A DNA stretch of 64,000 nt from Betaproteobacteria bacterium HGW-Betaproteobacteria-3 (GTDB taxonomy: Bacteria; Pseudomonadota; Gammaproteobacteria; Burkholderiales; Burkholderiaceae_C), in assembly GCA_002842205.1 (NCBI GenBank), contig PHCI01000002.1:248001-312000 (forward strand), given 5' to 3'. The notes beneath the pieces are model-generated. The model had not been told where the DNA came from and did not search any database. It saw only the letters and a list, made by a program, of their open reading frames with translations. This document shows positions 52,616 to 62,314 of the stretch, one piece after another. The position numbers and the translations under genes were made by a program. Numbering within the stretch: the stretch's first letter is position 1; each line of letters starts with the position of its first letter.

Positions 52616-53527
52616 TCAATGGTGTTGCACCACGCGCTTTGCCGTCTGTGTCAGCAGGGCCAGCGTGGCCTGCTGGGTGAGGGTGGCGGGGCGCAACGAA
52701 CTGGTGGCCAGCGACAGGCGCGCGCGCAGTGGCGGTTCGTTGATGGCGCGCACGGCAAAGGCCGACGGCTTGTTGGAGCTGGCCACGGCGTTGCGCGACA
52801 AAATGGCGCAACCCGCGCCGTCGGCCACCAGGTCGAGGATGGCGGGCACACCGTCAATTTCCAGCGCAATCTTCGGGCGGCAGCCGATGCTGGCCAATTC
52901 GGCCTCGACCTGCATGCGAATGGCGTTGGGGCGGCTCGGTATCACCAGCGGCAGCAGCGCCACGTCCTTGAGCGCGATGGCCTGCGGCGGGGGGTCTTCG
53001 GGCAGGCCCGGCGGGCGGGCTTGCACCAGCAGCAGGTCTTCGTCGAACAGCGGGGCGATCTCGATGTCGCCCGAGGGTTGCGCGTTGTAGAGCACCGCGA
53101 TGTCCAGCCGGCCGTTCACCAGGCTGTCTTGCAGCGTCACGGTCAAGCCCTCGGTGATGGACAGTTGGGCTTCGGGCATCTGCTGGCGAAACGCCCGCGT
53201 GAGCGGCACCGTGAGCACCCGTGCCAGACTCGTCGGCAGGCCGATGGCCACACGCCCGGCGAGCGCGCCACGCACCCGGCCCAGTTCCTCGCGGGCACGC
53301 TCCACCTGGTGCAGGATGCCGCGCCCGTGCGCCAGCAGCAGTTGCCCGGCCTCGGTGGGGATGGCACCGCGGCCGTTGCGGGTCAGCAGGGTCTGGCGCA
53401 GCTCCACCTCCAGCAAACGCACCTGGCGGCTCAATGCGGGTTGCGCCACATCGAGTGCGATCGAGGCGCGGGTGAAGCTGCCCAGCTCGGCCACGCGGAC
53501 AAAGTATTCGAGTTGCTTGAGGTCCAT
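52616..53527 (-). CDS. LysR family transcriptional regulator of the lig operon
   Basis: A 303-residue LTTR. The start at 53527 (MDLKQLEYFVRV) is chosen by family alignment. The helix-turn-helix reads GSFTRASIALDVAQPALSRQVRLLE, followed by a two-lobed effector domain (VAIGLPTSLARVL, LVIPSRPNAIRMQVE, LVADGAGCAILSRNA). It is transcribed away from the protocatechuate operon, the classic LTTR arrangement, so it probably activates that operon with a pathway intermediate. The shared gap has ATAGCT at 53555 and again at 53585, a possible binding pair. Confidence 0.9.
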   Translation of the reverse strand: MDLKQLEYFVRVAELGSFTRASIALDVAQPALSRQVRLLEVELRQTLLTRNGRGAIPTEAGQLLLAHGRGILHQVERAREELGRVRGALAGRVAIGLPTSLARVLTVPLTRAFRQQMPEAQLSITEGLTVTLQDSLVNGRLDIAVLYNAQPSGDIEIAPLFDEDLLLVQARPPGLPEDPPPQAIALKDVALLPLVIPSRPNAIRMQVEAELASIGCRPKIALEIDGVPAILDLVADGAGCAILSRNAVASSNKPSAFAVRAINEPPLRARLSLATSSLRPATLTQQATLALLTQTAKRVVQHH

Positions 53528-53644
53528 GGGGGCTTCGATTTCGAATTTTTGTGAATAGCTCGTTTCCAATTATGCCAATTCGAGATAGCTGGTAGTGCGT
53601 CAAAAGGATTTCCACGGCGTGTGGCAAGGCTCAGAATCCTGTCC

Positions 53645-54343
53645 ATGCAAACCGCCCTCCACGGGATCTCCTCCATGGCCACCCGCCAGCTGCTGGCCGA
53701 ACTGGCCACTGCGTTTGAACAGCAGTCCGGCGTCAGGGTGGTCTTCGAGTCGGTGGGCGGCGTGGACGCGGCCCGGCGTGTGCAGACGGGCGAGGTGTTC
53801 GACGTGGTGGTGTTGGCGTCCGACGCCATCGACAAGCTCGTCGCCAGCGGCCACCTTCGGGCGGACAGCAAGGTGGATCTGGTGCGCTCGGGCGTGGCCG
53901 TGGCGGTGCGCGCCGGGGCGCCCTTGCCCGACATCGGTTCGGAAGACGCGGTTCGACAAGCGGTGCTCGCTGCGCCCAGCCTCAGCTGTTCAACCGGTCC
54001 CAGTGGCGTGGCACTGGCGAAACTGTTTGAGCGCTGGGGCATTGCGGGCGAAATTCAGGGCCGCATGGTGCAGGCCCCGGCGGGGGTGCCGGTAGGCACG
54101 CTCGTGGCCCGCGGCGAAGTGGCGCTGGGTTTCCAGCAGCTCAGCGAACTGCTGCATGTGCCGGGCATCACCATCGTCGGGCCACTGCCGCCGGCGATCC
54201 AGATCACCACCACGTTTTCAGCGGCATTGCCAGCCGCAGGCGCCGACGCCGACCGGGCCGAGGCCGTGCAGGCCCTGCTGCGCTACATGGCGTCGCCCGG
54301 GGCGGCCGGGGCCAAGCAGCGCCAGGGCATGGAGTCGGCTTGA
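53645..54343 (+). CDS. ModA-like substrate-binding-domain protein without signal peptide
   Basis: A 232-residue type II periplasmic-binding fold, related to molybdate-binding ModA. It opens LHGISSMATRQLLAELATAFE and has VGGVDAARRVQTGEVFDVVVLASDAIDKL, CSTGPSGVALAKLF and VALGFQQLSELL. No secretion signal is seen at either possible start (53645 or GTG 53621), so it should remain in the cytoplasm. It is the first gene of the lig operon, followed 25 bp later by ligJ. Function unknown; a cytosolic ligand sensor or carrier is one possibility. Confidence 0.8.
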   Translation: MQTALHGISSMATRQLLAELATAFEQQSGVRVVFESVGGVDAARRVQTGEVFDVVVLASDAIDKLVASGHLRADSKVDLVRSGVAVAVRAGAPLPDIGSEDAVRQAVLAAPSLSCSTGPSGVALAKLFERWGIAGEIQGRMVQAPAGVPVGTLVARGEVALGFQQLSELLHVPGITIVGPLPPAIQITTTFSAALPAAGADADRAEAVQALLRYMASPGAAGAKQRQGMESA

Positions 54344-54368
54344 ACGTACGAAAAATACAGGAGCAACC

Positions 54369-55403
54369 ATGAGTCTCATCATCGACTGTCACGGCCACTA
54401 CACCACGGCCCCCAAGGCACTGGAAAACTGGCGCAACCAGCAAATCGCCGGCATCCAGGACCCGTCGGTCATGCCCAAAGTGGCCGACCTGAAGATCAGC
54501 GACGACGAATTGCGCGAGACCATCGAGGCCAACCAGCTGCGCCTGATGAAAGAGCGCGGCTCGGACATCACCATCTTCTCGCCGCGCGCGAGCTTCATGG
54601 CGCATCACATTGGCGACTTCAATGTGTCGTCCACCTGGGCGGCCATCTGCAATGAGCTGTGCTTCCGCGTCTCGAAGCTGTTCCCCGACAACTTCGTCCC
54701 GGCCGCCATGCTGCCGCAGTCGCCGGGCGTCGACCCGAAGACGTGCATTCCCGAGCTGGACAAATGCGTCAAGGAATACGGCAACGTCGGCATCAACCTC
54801 AACCCCGATCCGTCCGGCGGCCACTGGACCAGCCCGCCGCTGTCCGACCGCCACTGGTACCCCATCTACGAGAAGATGGTCGAGTACGACATTCCCGCCA
54901 TGATCCATGTGAGCACGAGCTGCAACGCCTGCTTTCACACCACCGGCGCGCATTACCTGAACGCCGACACCACCGCCTTCATGCAATGCTTGACCAGCGA
55001 CCTGTTCAAGGACTTCCCGACGTTGCGCTTCCTGATTCCTCATGGCGGTGGCGCGGTGCCCTACCACTGGGGCCGGTTCCGGGGCCTCGCGCAGGAGCTG
55101 AAAAAGCCGCTGCTCGAAGACCACCTGCTCAACAACATCTTCTTTGACACCTGCGTGTACCACCAGCCGGGCATCGACCTGCTGAACACCGTCATCCCGG
55201 TCAAGAACGTGCTGTTCGCGTCCGAGATGATCGGCGCGGTGCGCGGCATCGACCCGCAGACCGGCCACTACTACGACGACACCAAGCGCTACATCGAGTC
55301 GTCCAAGATCCTGAGTGCCGACGACCGGCACCAGATCTACGAAGCCAACGCGCGCCGCGTGTTCCCGCGCCTGGATGCGCAGCTCAAGCAGAAAGGAAAA
55401 TGA
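54369..55403 (+). CDS. ligJ: 4-oxalomesaconate hydratase
   Basis: A 344-residue amidohydrolase-fold enzyme. It has the metal site DCHGHY near the N-terminus, [22 protein letters not shown] and [12 protein letters not shown], the last a LigJ-type block. It hydrates oxalomesaconate to 4-carboxy-4-hydroxy-2-oxoadipate, the step before aldol cleavage in the protocatechuate 4,5-pathway. It is followed by ligK with a one-base gap. Confidence 0.9.
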   Translation: MSLIIDCHGHYTTAPKALENWRNQQIAGIQDPSVMPKVADLKISDDELRETIEANQLRLMKERGSDITIFSPRASFMAHHIGDFNVSSTWAAICNELCFRVSKLFPDNFVPAAMLPQSPGVDPKTCIPELDKCVKEYGNVGINLNPDPSGGHWTSPPLSDRHWYPIYEKMVEYDIPAMIHVSTSCNACFHTTGAHYLNADTTAFMQCLTSDLFKDFPTLRFLIPHGGGAVPYHWGRFRGLAQELKKPLLEDHLLNNIFFDTCVYHQPGIDLLNTVIPVKNVLFASEMIGAVRGIDPQTGHYYDDTKRYIESSKILSADDRHQIYEANARRVFPRLDAQLKQKGK

Positions 55404-55404
55404 C

Positions 55405-56100
55405 ATGACCTCCCTCGCCAACCAACTCGGTGTTGTCAAACGCAACATCGTGCGCGCCGACAAGTTGGCCGTGACCCAGCTCGCCAAATTCGGCGTCGCT
55501 ACCATCCACGAGGCGCAGGGCCGCACCGGCCTCATGAAGCCCTACATGCGCCCGGTCTGGGCGGGCGCGCAGGTCTGCGGCACGGCCGTGACCGTGCTCA
55601 CCCACCCTGGCGACAACTGGATGCTGCACGTGGTGGCCGAGCAGATCCAGCCCGGCGACGTGGTGGTGCTGGCATGCACCTCCGAGAACAACGACGGCAT
55701 GTTCGGCGACCTGCTGGCCACCTCGTTCCAGGCGCGTGGCTGCGCGGGCCTTGTCAGCGACACCGGCGTGCGCGATGTGAGAGACCTCAAGTCGATGAAC
55801 TTCCCGGTGTTCTCGCGCGCCATCCACGCCAAAGGCACGATCAAGTCCACGCTCGGCTCGGTCAACATCCCTGTGGTGTGCGCCGGCGTCAACGTGAACC
55901 CGGGTGACGTCATCATTGCCGACGACGACGGCGTGGTCGTGGTGCCCGCGGCCGACGCCCAGAAAGTCGCCGACGCCGCTGCCGCACGCGAGGCCAACGA
56001 AGGCGAAAAGCGCGCCAAGCTCGCGGCGGGTGTGCTGGGCCTGGACATGTACAACATGCGCGAGCCGCTTGAGAAAGCCGGCTTGAAGTACATCGACTAA
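55405..56100 (+). CDS. ligK: 4-carboxy-4-hydroxy-2-oxoadipate aldolase / oxaloacetate decarboxylase
   Basis: A 231-residue RraA-fold class II aldolase. Motifs are [14 protein letters not shown], the pyruvate pocket [32 protein letters not shown] with the Arg and Asp that bind substrate and metal, and [18 protein letters not shown]. It splits the last C7 intermediate into pyruvate and oxaloacetate and also decarboxylates oxaloacetate. AAAGGAAAA precedes its ATG inside the ligJ end. Confidence 0.93.
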   Translation: MTSLANQLGVVKRNIVRADKLAVTQLAKFGVATIHEAQGRTGLMKPYMRPVWAGAQVCGTAVTVLTHPGDNWMLHVVAEQIQPGDVVVLACTSENNDGMFGDLLATSFQARGCAGLVSDTGVRDVRDLKSMNFPVFSRAIHAKGTIKSTLGSVNIPVVCAGVNVNPGDVIIADDDGVVVVPAADAQKVADAAAAREANEGEKRAKLAAGVLGLDMYNMREPLEKAGLKYID

Positions 56101-56102
56101 GA

Positions 56103-56168
56103 CCGTTCGGGCTGAGCCTGTCGAAGCCCTCGACGCGCGCAGCCCTTCAACAGGATCAGGGCGAACGG
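56103..56168 (+). repeat. palindromic repeat family D, intergenic copy
   Basis: CCGTTCGGGCTGAGCCTGTC, then GAAGCCC, a central region, and CTTCAACAGGATCAGGGCGAACGG. It forms a long hairpin in the ligK-ligI gap and ends 8 bp before the ligI GTG, so it could affect the messenger's stability or ligI translation. The same family is translated inside rlmD. Confidence 0.88.
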
Positions 56169-56175
56169 ATTTCAT

Positions 56176-57099
56176 GTGACTGCTGTATTTGAGAAAACCC
56201 CCGGCTGGCTGGATTGGTACACCGGGCCGAGCAAGCCGCGCTTTCAACTGCCTGCGGGCGCGGTAGACGCGCACTGCCACGTGTTCGGGCCGGGCGCCCA
56301 GTTTCCCTACGCACCCGAGCGAAAGTACACGCCGTGTGACGCGTCCAGGCACCAGTTGTTCGCCCTGCGCGACCACCTGGGCTTTGCCCGTAACGTGATC
56401 GTGCAGGCCACCTGCCACGGCGCCGACAACCGCGCGCTGGTCGATGCGCTGGTGCATTCCAACGGCAAGGCGCGCGGCGTCGCCACCGTCAAGCGATCGG
56501 TGACCGACCAGGAACTCCAGGACATGCACGCGGCGGGTGTGCGCGGGGTGCGCTTCAACTTCGTCAAGCGGCTGGTGGATTTCACCCCCAAGGACGAACT
56601 CATCGAAATTGCCAACCGCATCCAGCCGCTGGGCTGGCATGTGGTGATCTACTTCGAGGCGGTGGACCTGCCTGAGTTGTGGGACTTCTTCACTGCGTTA
56701 CCCACCACGGTGGTGGTGGACCACATGGGCCGGCCCGATGTGTCGCTGCCGGTGGATGGTCCGCAGTTCGCGCTGTTCGAGAAGTTCATGCGCCAGCACC
56801 CCAACGTGTGGAGCAAGGTGAGCTGCCCCGAACGCCTGTCGGTCACGGGCCCCAAGGCGCTGAACGGCGAGCAGGGGGCGTACCGGGACGTGGTGCCCTT
56901 TGCGCGCAGGGTGGTTGAAGAGTTCCCCGACCGCGTGCTGTGGGGCACCGACTGGCCGCACCCCAACCTGAAGGACCACATGCCCGACGACGGCTTGCTG
57001 GTCGATTTCATTCCGCACATCGCAACCACGACCGCGCTGCAGCGCAAACTGCTGGTGGACAATCCGATGCGGCTGTACTGGCCTGATGAAACCCAATAA
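56176..57099 (+). CDS. ligI: 2-pyrone-4,6-dicarboxylate hydrolase
   Basis: A 307-residue amidohydrolase-superfamily lactonase starting with GTG 56176. It has the strand-1 motif DAHCHVFGP (H33, H35), QATCHGADNRALVDAL, VRGVRFNFVKRLVD, VVDHMGRPD and the strand-8 Asp in LWGTDWPHPN. It opens the pyrone ring of PDC to give oxalomesaconate. The ribosome site is poor, probably because repeat family D abuts the start. Confidence 0.94.
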   Translation: MTAVFEKTPGWLDWYTGPSKPRFQLPAGAVDAHCHVFGPGAQFPYAPERKYTPCDASRHQLFALRDHLGFARNVIVQATCHGADNRALVDALVHSNGKARGVATVKRSVTDQELQDMHAAGVRGVRFNFVKRLVDFTPKDELIEIANRIQPLGWHVVIYFEAVDLPELWDFFTALPTTVVVDHMGRPDVSLPVDGPQFALFEKFMRQHPNVWSKVSCPERLSVTGPKALNGEQGAYRDVVPFARRVVEEFPDRVLWGTDWPHPNLKDHMPDDGLLVDFIPHIATTTALQRKLLVDNPMRLYWPDETQ

Positions 57100-57110
57100 A
57101 GGAGCGCTCC

Positions 57111-58420
<1,310 letters not shown>

Positions 58421-58421
58421 C

Positions 58422-59378
58422 ATGAGCAAACCCATCAAAGTCGCCCTGGCCGGTGCCGGCGCCTTCGGCATCAAACATCTCGACGGCATCAAGAACATCG
58501 ACGGCGTCGAAGTCGTCTCGCTGATCAGCCGGGAGTTGGACAAGACGAAAGAAGTTGCCGCCCGATACGGCATCGGCCACGTCACCACCGACCTGGCCGA
58601 CAGCCTGGCGCTCAAGGAGGTGGACGCCGTCATCCTGTGCACGCCCACACAGATGCACGCCGAGCAGACGTTGGCCTGCCTGAAGGCGGGCAAGCACGTG
58701 CAGGTGGAAATCCCCCTGGCCGACAGCCTCAAGGACGCGGAAGCCGTGGTGGCGCTGCAAAAGCAGACCGGGCTGGTGGCCATGTGCGGCCACACGCGCC
58801 GCTTCAACCCCAGCCACCAGTATGTGCACAACAAAATCCAGGCGGGTGAGTTCAGCATCCAGCAGATGGATGTACAGACCTACTTCTTCCGCCGCACCAA
58901 CACCAACGCCCTCGGCCAGGCCCGCAGCTGGACCGATCACCTGCTGTGGCACCACGCTGCGCACACGGTGGATTTGTTCGCCTACCAGGTGGGCAGCCCC
59001 ATCGTGCAAGCCAACGCCATCCAGGGGCCGATTCACCCGAACCTCGGGATTGCGATGGACATGAGCATCCAGCTCAAGGCCGCCAACGGCGCGATCTGCA
59101 CGCTCTCGCTGTCCTTCAACAACGACGGCCCGCTGGGCACGTTCTTCCGCTACATCGGTGACACCGCGACCTACATCGCGCGCTACGACGACCTGTTCAA
59201 TGGCAAGGAAGAGAAGATCGACGTGAGCAAGGTGGCCGTGTCCATGAACGGTATCGAACTGCAGGACCGCGAGTTCTTTTCCGCCATCCAAGAGAGGCGC
59301 GAGCCGAATTCCAGTGTCGGCAAGGTGTTGGCCTGCTATCAGGTGCTCCATCAACTTGAGCAGCAACTGAACGGCTGA
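58422..59378 (+). CDS. ligC: 4-carboxy-2-hydroxymuconate-6-semialdehyde dehydrogenase
   Basis: A 318-residue Gfo/Idh/MocA-family dehydrogenase. The Rossmann start is VALAGAGAFGIKHLDGI. It has CTPTQMHAEQTLACLKAGKHVQVEIPLADS with the conserved E-x-P in place of the common EKP, GHTRRFNPSHQYVHN, and WHHAAHTVDLFAYQ. It oxidises the ring-cleavage product hemiacetal to 2-pyrone-4,6-dicarboxylate with NADP. Best length and motif fit is LigC/PmdC. Confidence 0.93.
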   Translation: MSKPIKVALAGAGAFGIKHLDGIKNIDGVEVVSLISRELDKTKEVAARYGIGHVTTDLADSLALKEVDAVILCTPTQMHAEQTLACLKAGKHVQVEIPLADSLKDAEAVVALQKQTGLVAMCGHTRRFNPSHQYVHNKIQAGEFSIQQMDVQTYFFRRTNTNALGQARSWTDHLLWHHAAHTVDLFAYQVGSPIVQANAIQGPIHPNLGIAMDMSIQLKAANGAICTLSLSFNNDGPLGTFFRYIGDTATYIARYDDLFNGKEEKIDVSKVAVSMNGIELQDREFFSAIQERREPNSSVGKVLACYQVLHQLEQQLNG

Positions 59379-59428
59379 TTCGGGGCAAAATCAGCACGCT
59401 GACCCAAAGCAAATTGGGGTTGGATCAC

Positions 59429-59445
59429 CCACCGCAACGCGGTGG
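59429..59445 (+). other. small hairpin between ligC and the aldo/keto reductase
   Basis: CCACCGC-AAC-GCGGTGG, a perfect 7-bp stem without a T-run. It is too short on its own to be called a terminator. It may mark processing or partial attenuation before the last gene of the operon. Confidence 0.4.
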
Positions 59446-59485
59446 TGTGCTCTGACCCCGTTGCGCTTCTACGAGGAACCCAACC

Positions 59486-60520
59486 ATGCAAACACGACAA
59501 CTTGGTGAATTCAAAGTTTCGGCCATTGGCCTGGGCTGCATGAACCTCAGCCACGCCTATGGCTCGCCGCCAACGTTTGAGGTCGCCGAGCGGCTGCTGC
59601 TGTCGGCGCTGGACGCTGGCGTCACGCTGTTCGACACTGCGGCGCTCTACGGTTTTGGCGTCAACGAAACCCTGGTGGGAAAGGTCCTGAAGCCGCATCG
59701 CCAAAAGTTCACGCTGGCCAGCAAGTGCGGCATGCAGGGCGTGGACGTGGCGGGCGACGGCAAGCTGGTTCGCGTGATCGACGGGCGGCCCGAAACGATC
59801 AAAAAAACCTGTGAAGACAGCCTGCGCCGTCTGCAGACCGACGTGATCGACCTGTATTACCTGCACCGCTGGGACAAGAGGGTGCCCATCGAAGACAGCG
59901 TGGGCGTCTTAAGCGACCTGGTGCGCAAGGGCCACATCTGCAGCATCGGCCTGAGCGAGGTGTCGGCGACCACGTTGCGCAAAGCCCATGCCGTGCATCC
60001 GATTGCCGCAGTGCAGACCGAGTACTCGCTGTGGACGCGCAACCCCGAAATCGCCGTGCTCGACGCCTGCCATGCTCTGGGCGTGACCTTCGTGGCGTTC
60101 AGCCCGGTGGCGCGGGCCTTTTTGTGTGGAACGCTGACCGACGTGGGCACACTGGACGCCAAAGACATCCGCCGTGGCATGCCACGCTTTGCCCCAGACC
60201 ACTACGCCGCCAACCTCAAGCTGCTGCCTGGCTACCGGGCGATCGCGGACGGGCTGGGTTGCACGCCCGCGCAACTCGCCCTGGCCTGGCTGCTGCACCG
60301 GGCGCCGTACATCATCCCCATCCCGGGGACCACGAACATTGCACATCTGCGCGAAGACCTGGGCGCGGCCGATGTACGGCTCAGCGCCGATGTGATGAGC
60401 CGCCTCGAAGGATTGATCAATTCTTCGACCGTGCACGGCGAGCGGTACAACGCGCAATCGGCCAGTGAAGTCGACACCGAAGAATTCGGCGACGTGAAGT
60501 CAGGGGCGTCGCTGAACTGA
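59486..60520 (+). CDS. aldo/keto reductase
   Basis: A 344-residue NADPH-dependent reductase of the AKR superfamily. It has GLGCMNLSHAYG, the Asp/Tyr of the tetrad in TLFDTAALYGFG, Lys in LASKCGMQG, His in YYLHRWDKRVPIEDSV, QTEYSLWTRNPE and the cofactor loop IPGTTNIAHLREDLGA. It is the last gene of the lig-oriented run, 107 bp after ligC. It may reduce an aldehyde, perhaps a vanillin-type compound, but that is only a guess. Confidence 0.9.
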   Translation: MQTRQLGEFKVSAIGLGCMNLSHAYGSPPTFEVAERLLLSALDAGVTLFDTAALYGFGVNETLVGKVLKPHRQKFTLASKCGMQGVDVAGDGKLVRVIDGRPETIKKTCEDSLRRLQTDVIDLYYLHRWDKRVPIEDSVGVLSDLVRKGHICSIGLSEVSATTLRKAHAVHPIAAVQTEYSLWTRNPEIAVLDACHALGVTFVAFSPVARAFLCGTLTDVGTLDAKDIRRGMPRFAPDHYAANLKLLPGYRAIADGLGCTPAQLALAWLLHRAPYIIPIPGTTNIAHLREDLGAADVRLSADVMSRLEGLINSSTVHGERYNAQSASEVDTEEFGDVKSGASLN

Positions 60521-60541
60521 GCAGCGCGCTGCAATGCCGGG

Positions 60542-61261
60542 TCAAACGGCCAGAAGGTCGGGCAGCAACCGGTCGTACTCCGTCTTGACGACGGCGTAGC
60601 ACTCGCAGACACGGGTTTCCAGGCGTGTACGGTCCAGCACCCGGATGTGTCCGCGCGCGTACTGGATCAGCCCGAGCTTCTGCAGTTTGAGCGCTGCCTC
60701 CGTCACACCTTCGCGGCGTACGCCCAGCATGTTGGCGATCAGCTCCTGCGTCATGACCAAGTCGTTGCCACGCAGGCGGTCCAGGCTGAGCAGCAGCCAG
60801 CGGCAAAGCTGCTGGTCCAGTGAGTGGTGGCGGTTGCACACTGCGGTTTGCGCCATCTGTGTGATCAGGGCCTGGGTGTAACGCAGCAGCAGGTGCATGA
60901 TCGGGCCCGAGCGACTGAACTCCTCCTGGATCGCCTGCGCGCGCAACCGGTACCCCTTGCCGGCGCTTTGTACCACGGCCCGACTGGGCGTGGTGTCGCC
61001 ACCCATGAACAACGCGATCCCGACCAGCCCCTCTCGGCCCACGACGGCGATCTCGGCGGAAGACCCGTTTTCCAGCACGTACAGCAGCGACACAATGGCG
61101 TCGATCGGAAAGTAGACATGCGACATCTTGCTGCCCGACTCGTACAGCACCCGACCCAGCGGCAGTTCGACCTCTTCCAGCAGCGGGCTCAGGCGGCTCC
61201 ATTCCGGTGCGGGCATGACTGTCAGCAGTTCGTTGGCAGACTGGTCGGGCGCTTTATCCAT
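60542..61261 (-). CDS. Crp/Fnr family transcriptional regulator
   Basis: A 239-residue regulator from ATG 61261 (MDKAPDQSANELL); the frame upstream is low in family resemblance. The cyclic-nucleotide-like domain has VLYESGSKMSHVYFPIDAIVSLL and EIAVVGREGLVGIALFMGG. It lacks the cAMP-contact Arg/Ser set and the Cys cluster of FNR. The C-terminal winged helix is in NDLVMTQELIANMLGVRREGVTEAA. Members of this subfamily respond to unknown signals. It is convergent with the lig operon. Confidence 0.87.
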   Translation of the reverse strand: MDKAPDQSANELLTVMPAPEWSRLSPLLEEVELPLGRVLYESGSKMSHVYFPIDAIVSLLYVLENGSSAEIAVVGREGLVGIALFMGGDTTPSRAVVQSAGKGYRLRAQAIQEEFSRSGPIMHLLLRYTQALITQMAQTAVCNRHHSLDQQLCRWLLLSLDRLRGNDLVMTQELIANMLGVRREGVTEAALKLQKLGLIQYARGHIRVLDRTRLETRVCECYAVVKTEYDRLLPDLLAV

Positions 61262-61492
61262 GAATCGGCTCCTGCCACAGGGGCTGCCGCGCAGCCCGAT
61301 GCGTGATTGTGCTGGAAAACTGCTGATGGAAAGCCACGGCGACGTGGCCGGCTGAACGGCGTGAGCGGGTATGGAGGCCGGTGCGTCGGAGTGCATCCAT
61401 CGGTGAATGTGGCAAACGGCTGGAAGCAGCACGATGTGCTGCAGGTCGCTGAAGCATTCCTGTCCGACTCCCGGAGGCCGCTATTTTTTTTC
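61262..61492. other. 231-bp gap
   Basis: The upstream region of the Crp/Fnr gene and downstream region of the response regulator on the same strand. It holds no frame, repeat or terminator that I can support, apart from an eight-T run at 61484-61491. Confidence 0.4.
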
Positions 61493-62314
61493 TCACCTCG
61501 GAAAAATCTCGACGCCAAAGCCCCGATAGCCGATGAGTGTGCACTGCCGGTCAAACATCGGGGTGCCGCTCACACGGAATTGCTGGGTAGTGCCGTCCCG
61601 GCGGACACGACTCAATTTCATGTCAAGGAATGGCCTGCGCGCTGCGATGTGCGCCTGCACAATCTGGCGCTGGGTTTCATCCCAGGCGTCATGCGAAGTT
61701 TCGGAGGTGGGTTGCAGCAAACTGTGGTCGCCAAGGCCCAGCATCTCCAATGTCGCGCCGGAAATCTTGACAAATTTGCCCTCGGGGTCCTGCTCCCAAT
61801 ACCAGTCGGTGGCCAGTTCGGTCAGGCCGCGGTAGCGCGCTTCGCTCTCGTGCAGTTCGGCCGTGCGTTCTTCAACCATCTGCTCCAGGGTCTTGTTGCG
61901 CCCCGCCAGCTTCTGGTAGAGCAGCCGGACTTCGATCATGTTGTGGATGCGGGTCTTGACTTCCAGCAGGTCGAACGGCTTGCTGACGAAGTCTTTTGCG
62001 CCAGCCTGCAGGGCCCGCAACTTGTGGGTGGGCTGCGCGGTTGTGACCAGTACCGGGAGGTAATCGTCGATGATGTCATCCTGGAGGCCCGCCATCACCT
62101 CGAATCCGTCCATGCCCGGCATCTGAAGGTCGAGCAGGATCAGATCGAACGGCTCTTTCCGCTGAAGCTCACAGACGGCCTTCGGGTCCATGGTGCTGGA
62201 CACGTTGGTGTAACCGGCCCCGTGCAAAAGTTCTTCGAGCAAGGTGACGTTCGCAGGCTGGTCGTCCACGATGAGGATGCGGGCGTCCAGAATTTCTTGC
62301 CGGGTGATCGTCAT
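61493..62314 (-). CDS. response regulator with PAS output domain
   Basis: A 273-residue protein: receiver (LIVDDQPANVTLLEELL, phospho-Asp in LILLDLQMPGMDGFE, TTAQ, Lys in FVSKPF), a coiled-coil linker (RLLYQKLAGRNKTLEQMVEERTAEL split here at residue level only), and a PAS domain (ATDWYWEQDPEGKFVKIS). There is no HTH, GGDEF or kinase part. The PAS belongs to the same DWYWE type as the first PAS of the 37,966 kinase. The start overlaps the end of the hybrid kinase, so it is translationally coupled to it. Confidence 0.88.
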   Translation of the reverse strand: MTITRQEILDARILIVDDQPANVTLLEELLHGAGYTNVSSTMDPKAVCELQRKEPFDLILLDLQMPGMDGFEVMAGLQDDIIDDYLPVLVTTAQPTHKLRALQAGAKDFVSKPFDLLEVKTRIHNMIEVRLLYQKLAGRNKTLEQMVEERTAELHESEARYRGLTELATDWYWEQDPEGKFVKISGATLEMLGLGDHSLLQPTSETSHDAWDETQRQIVQAHIAARRPFLDMKLSRVRRDGTTQQFRVSGTPMFDRQCTLIGYRGFGVEIFPR

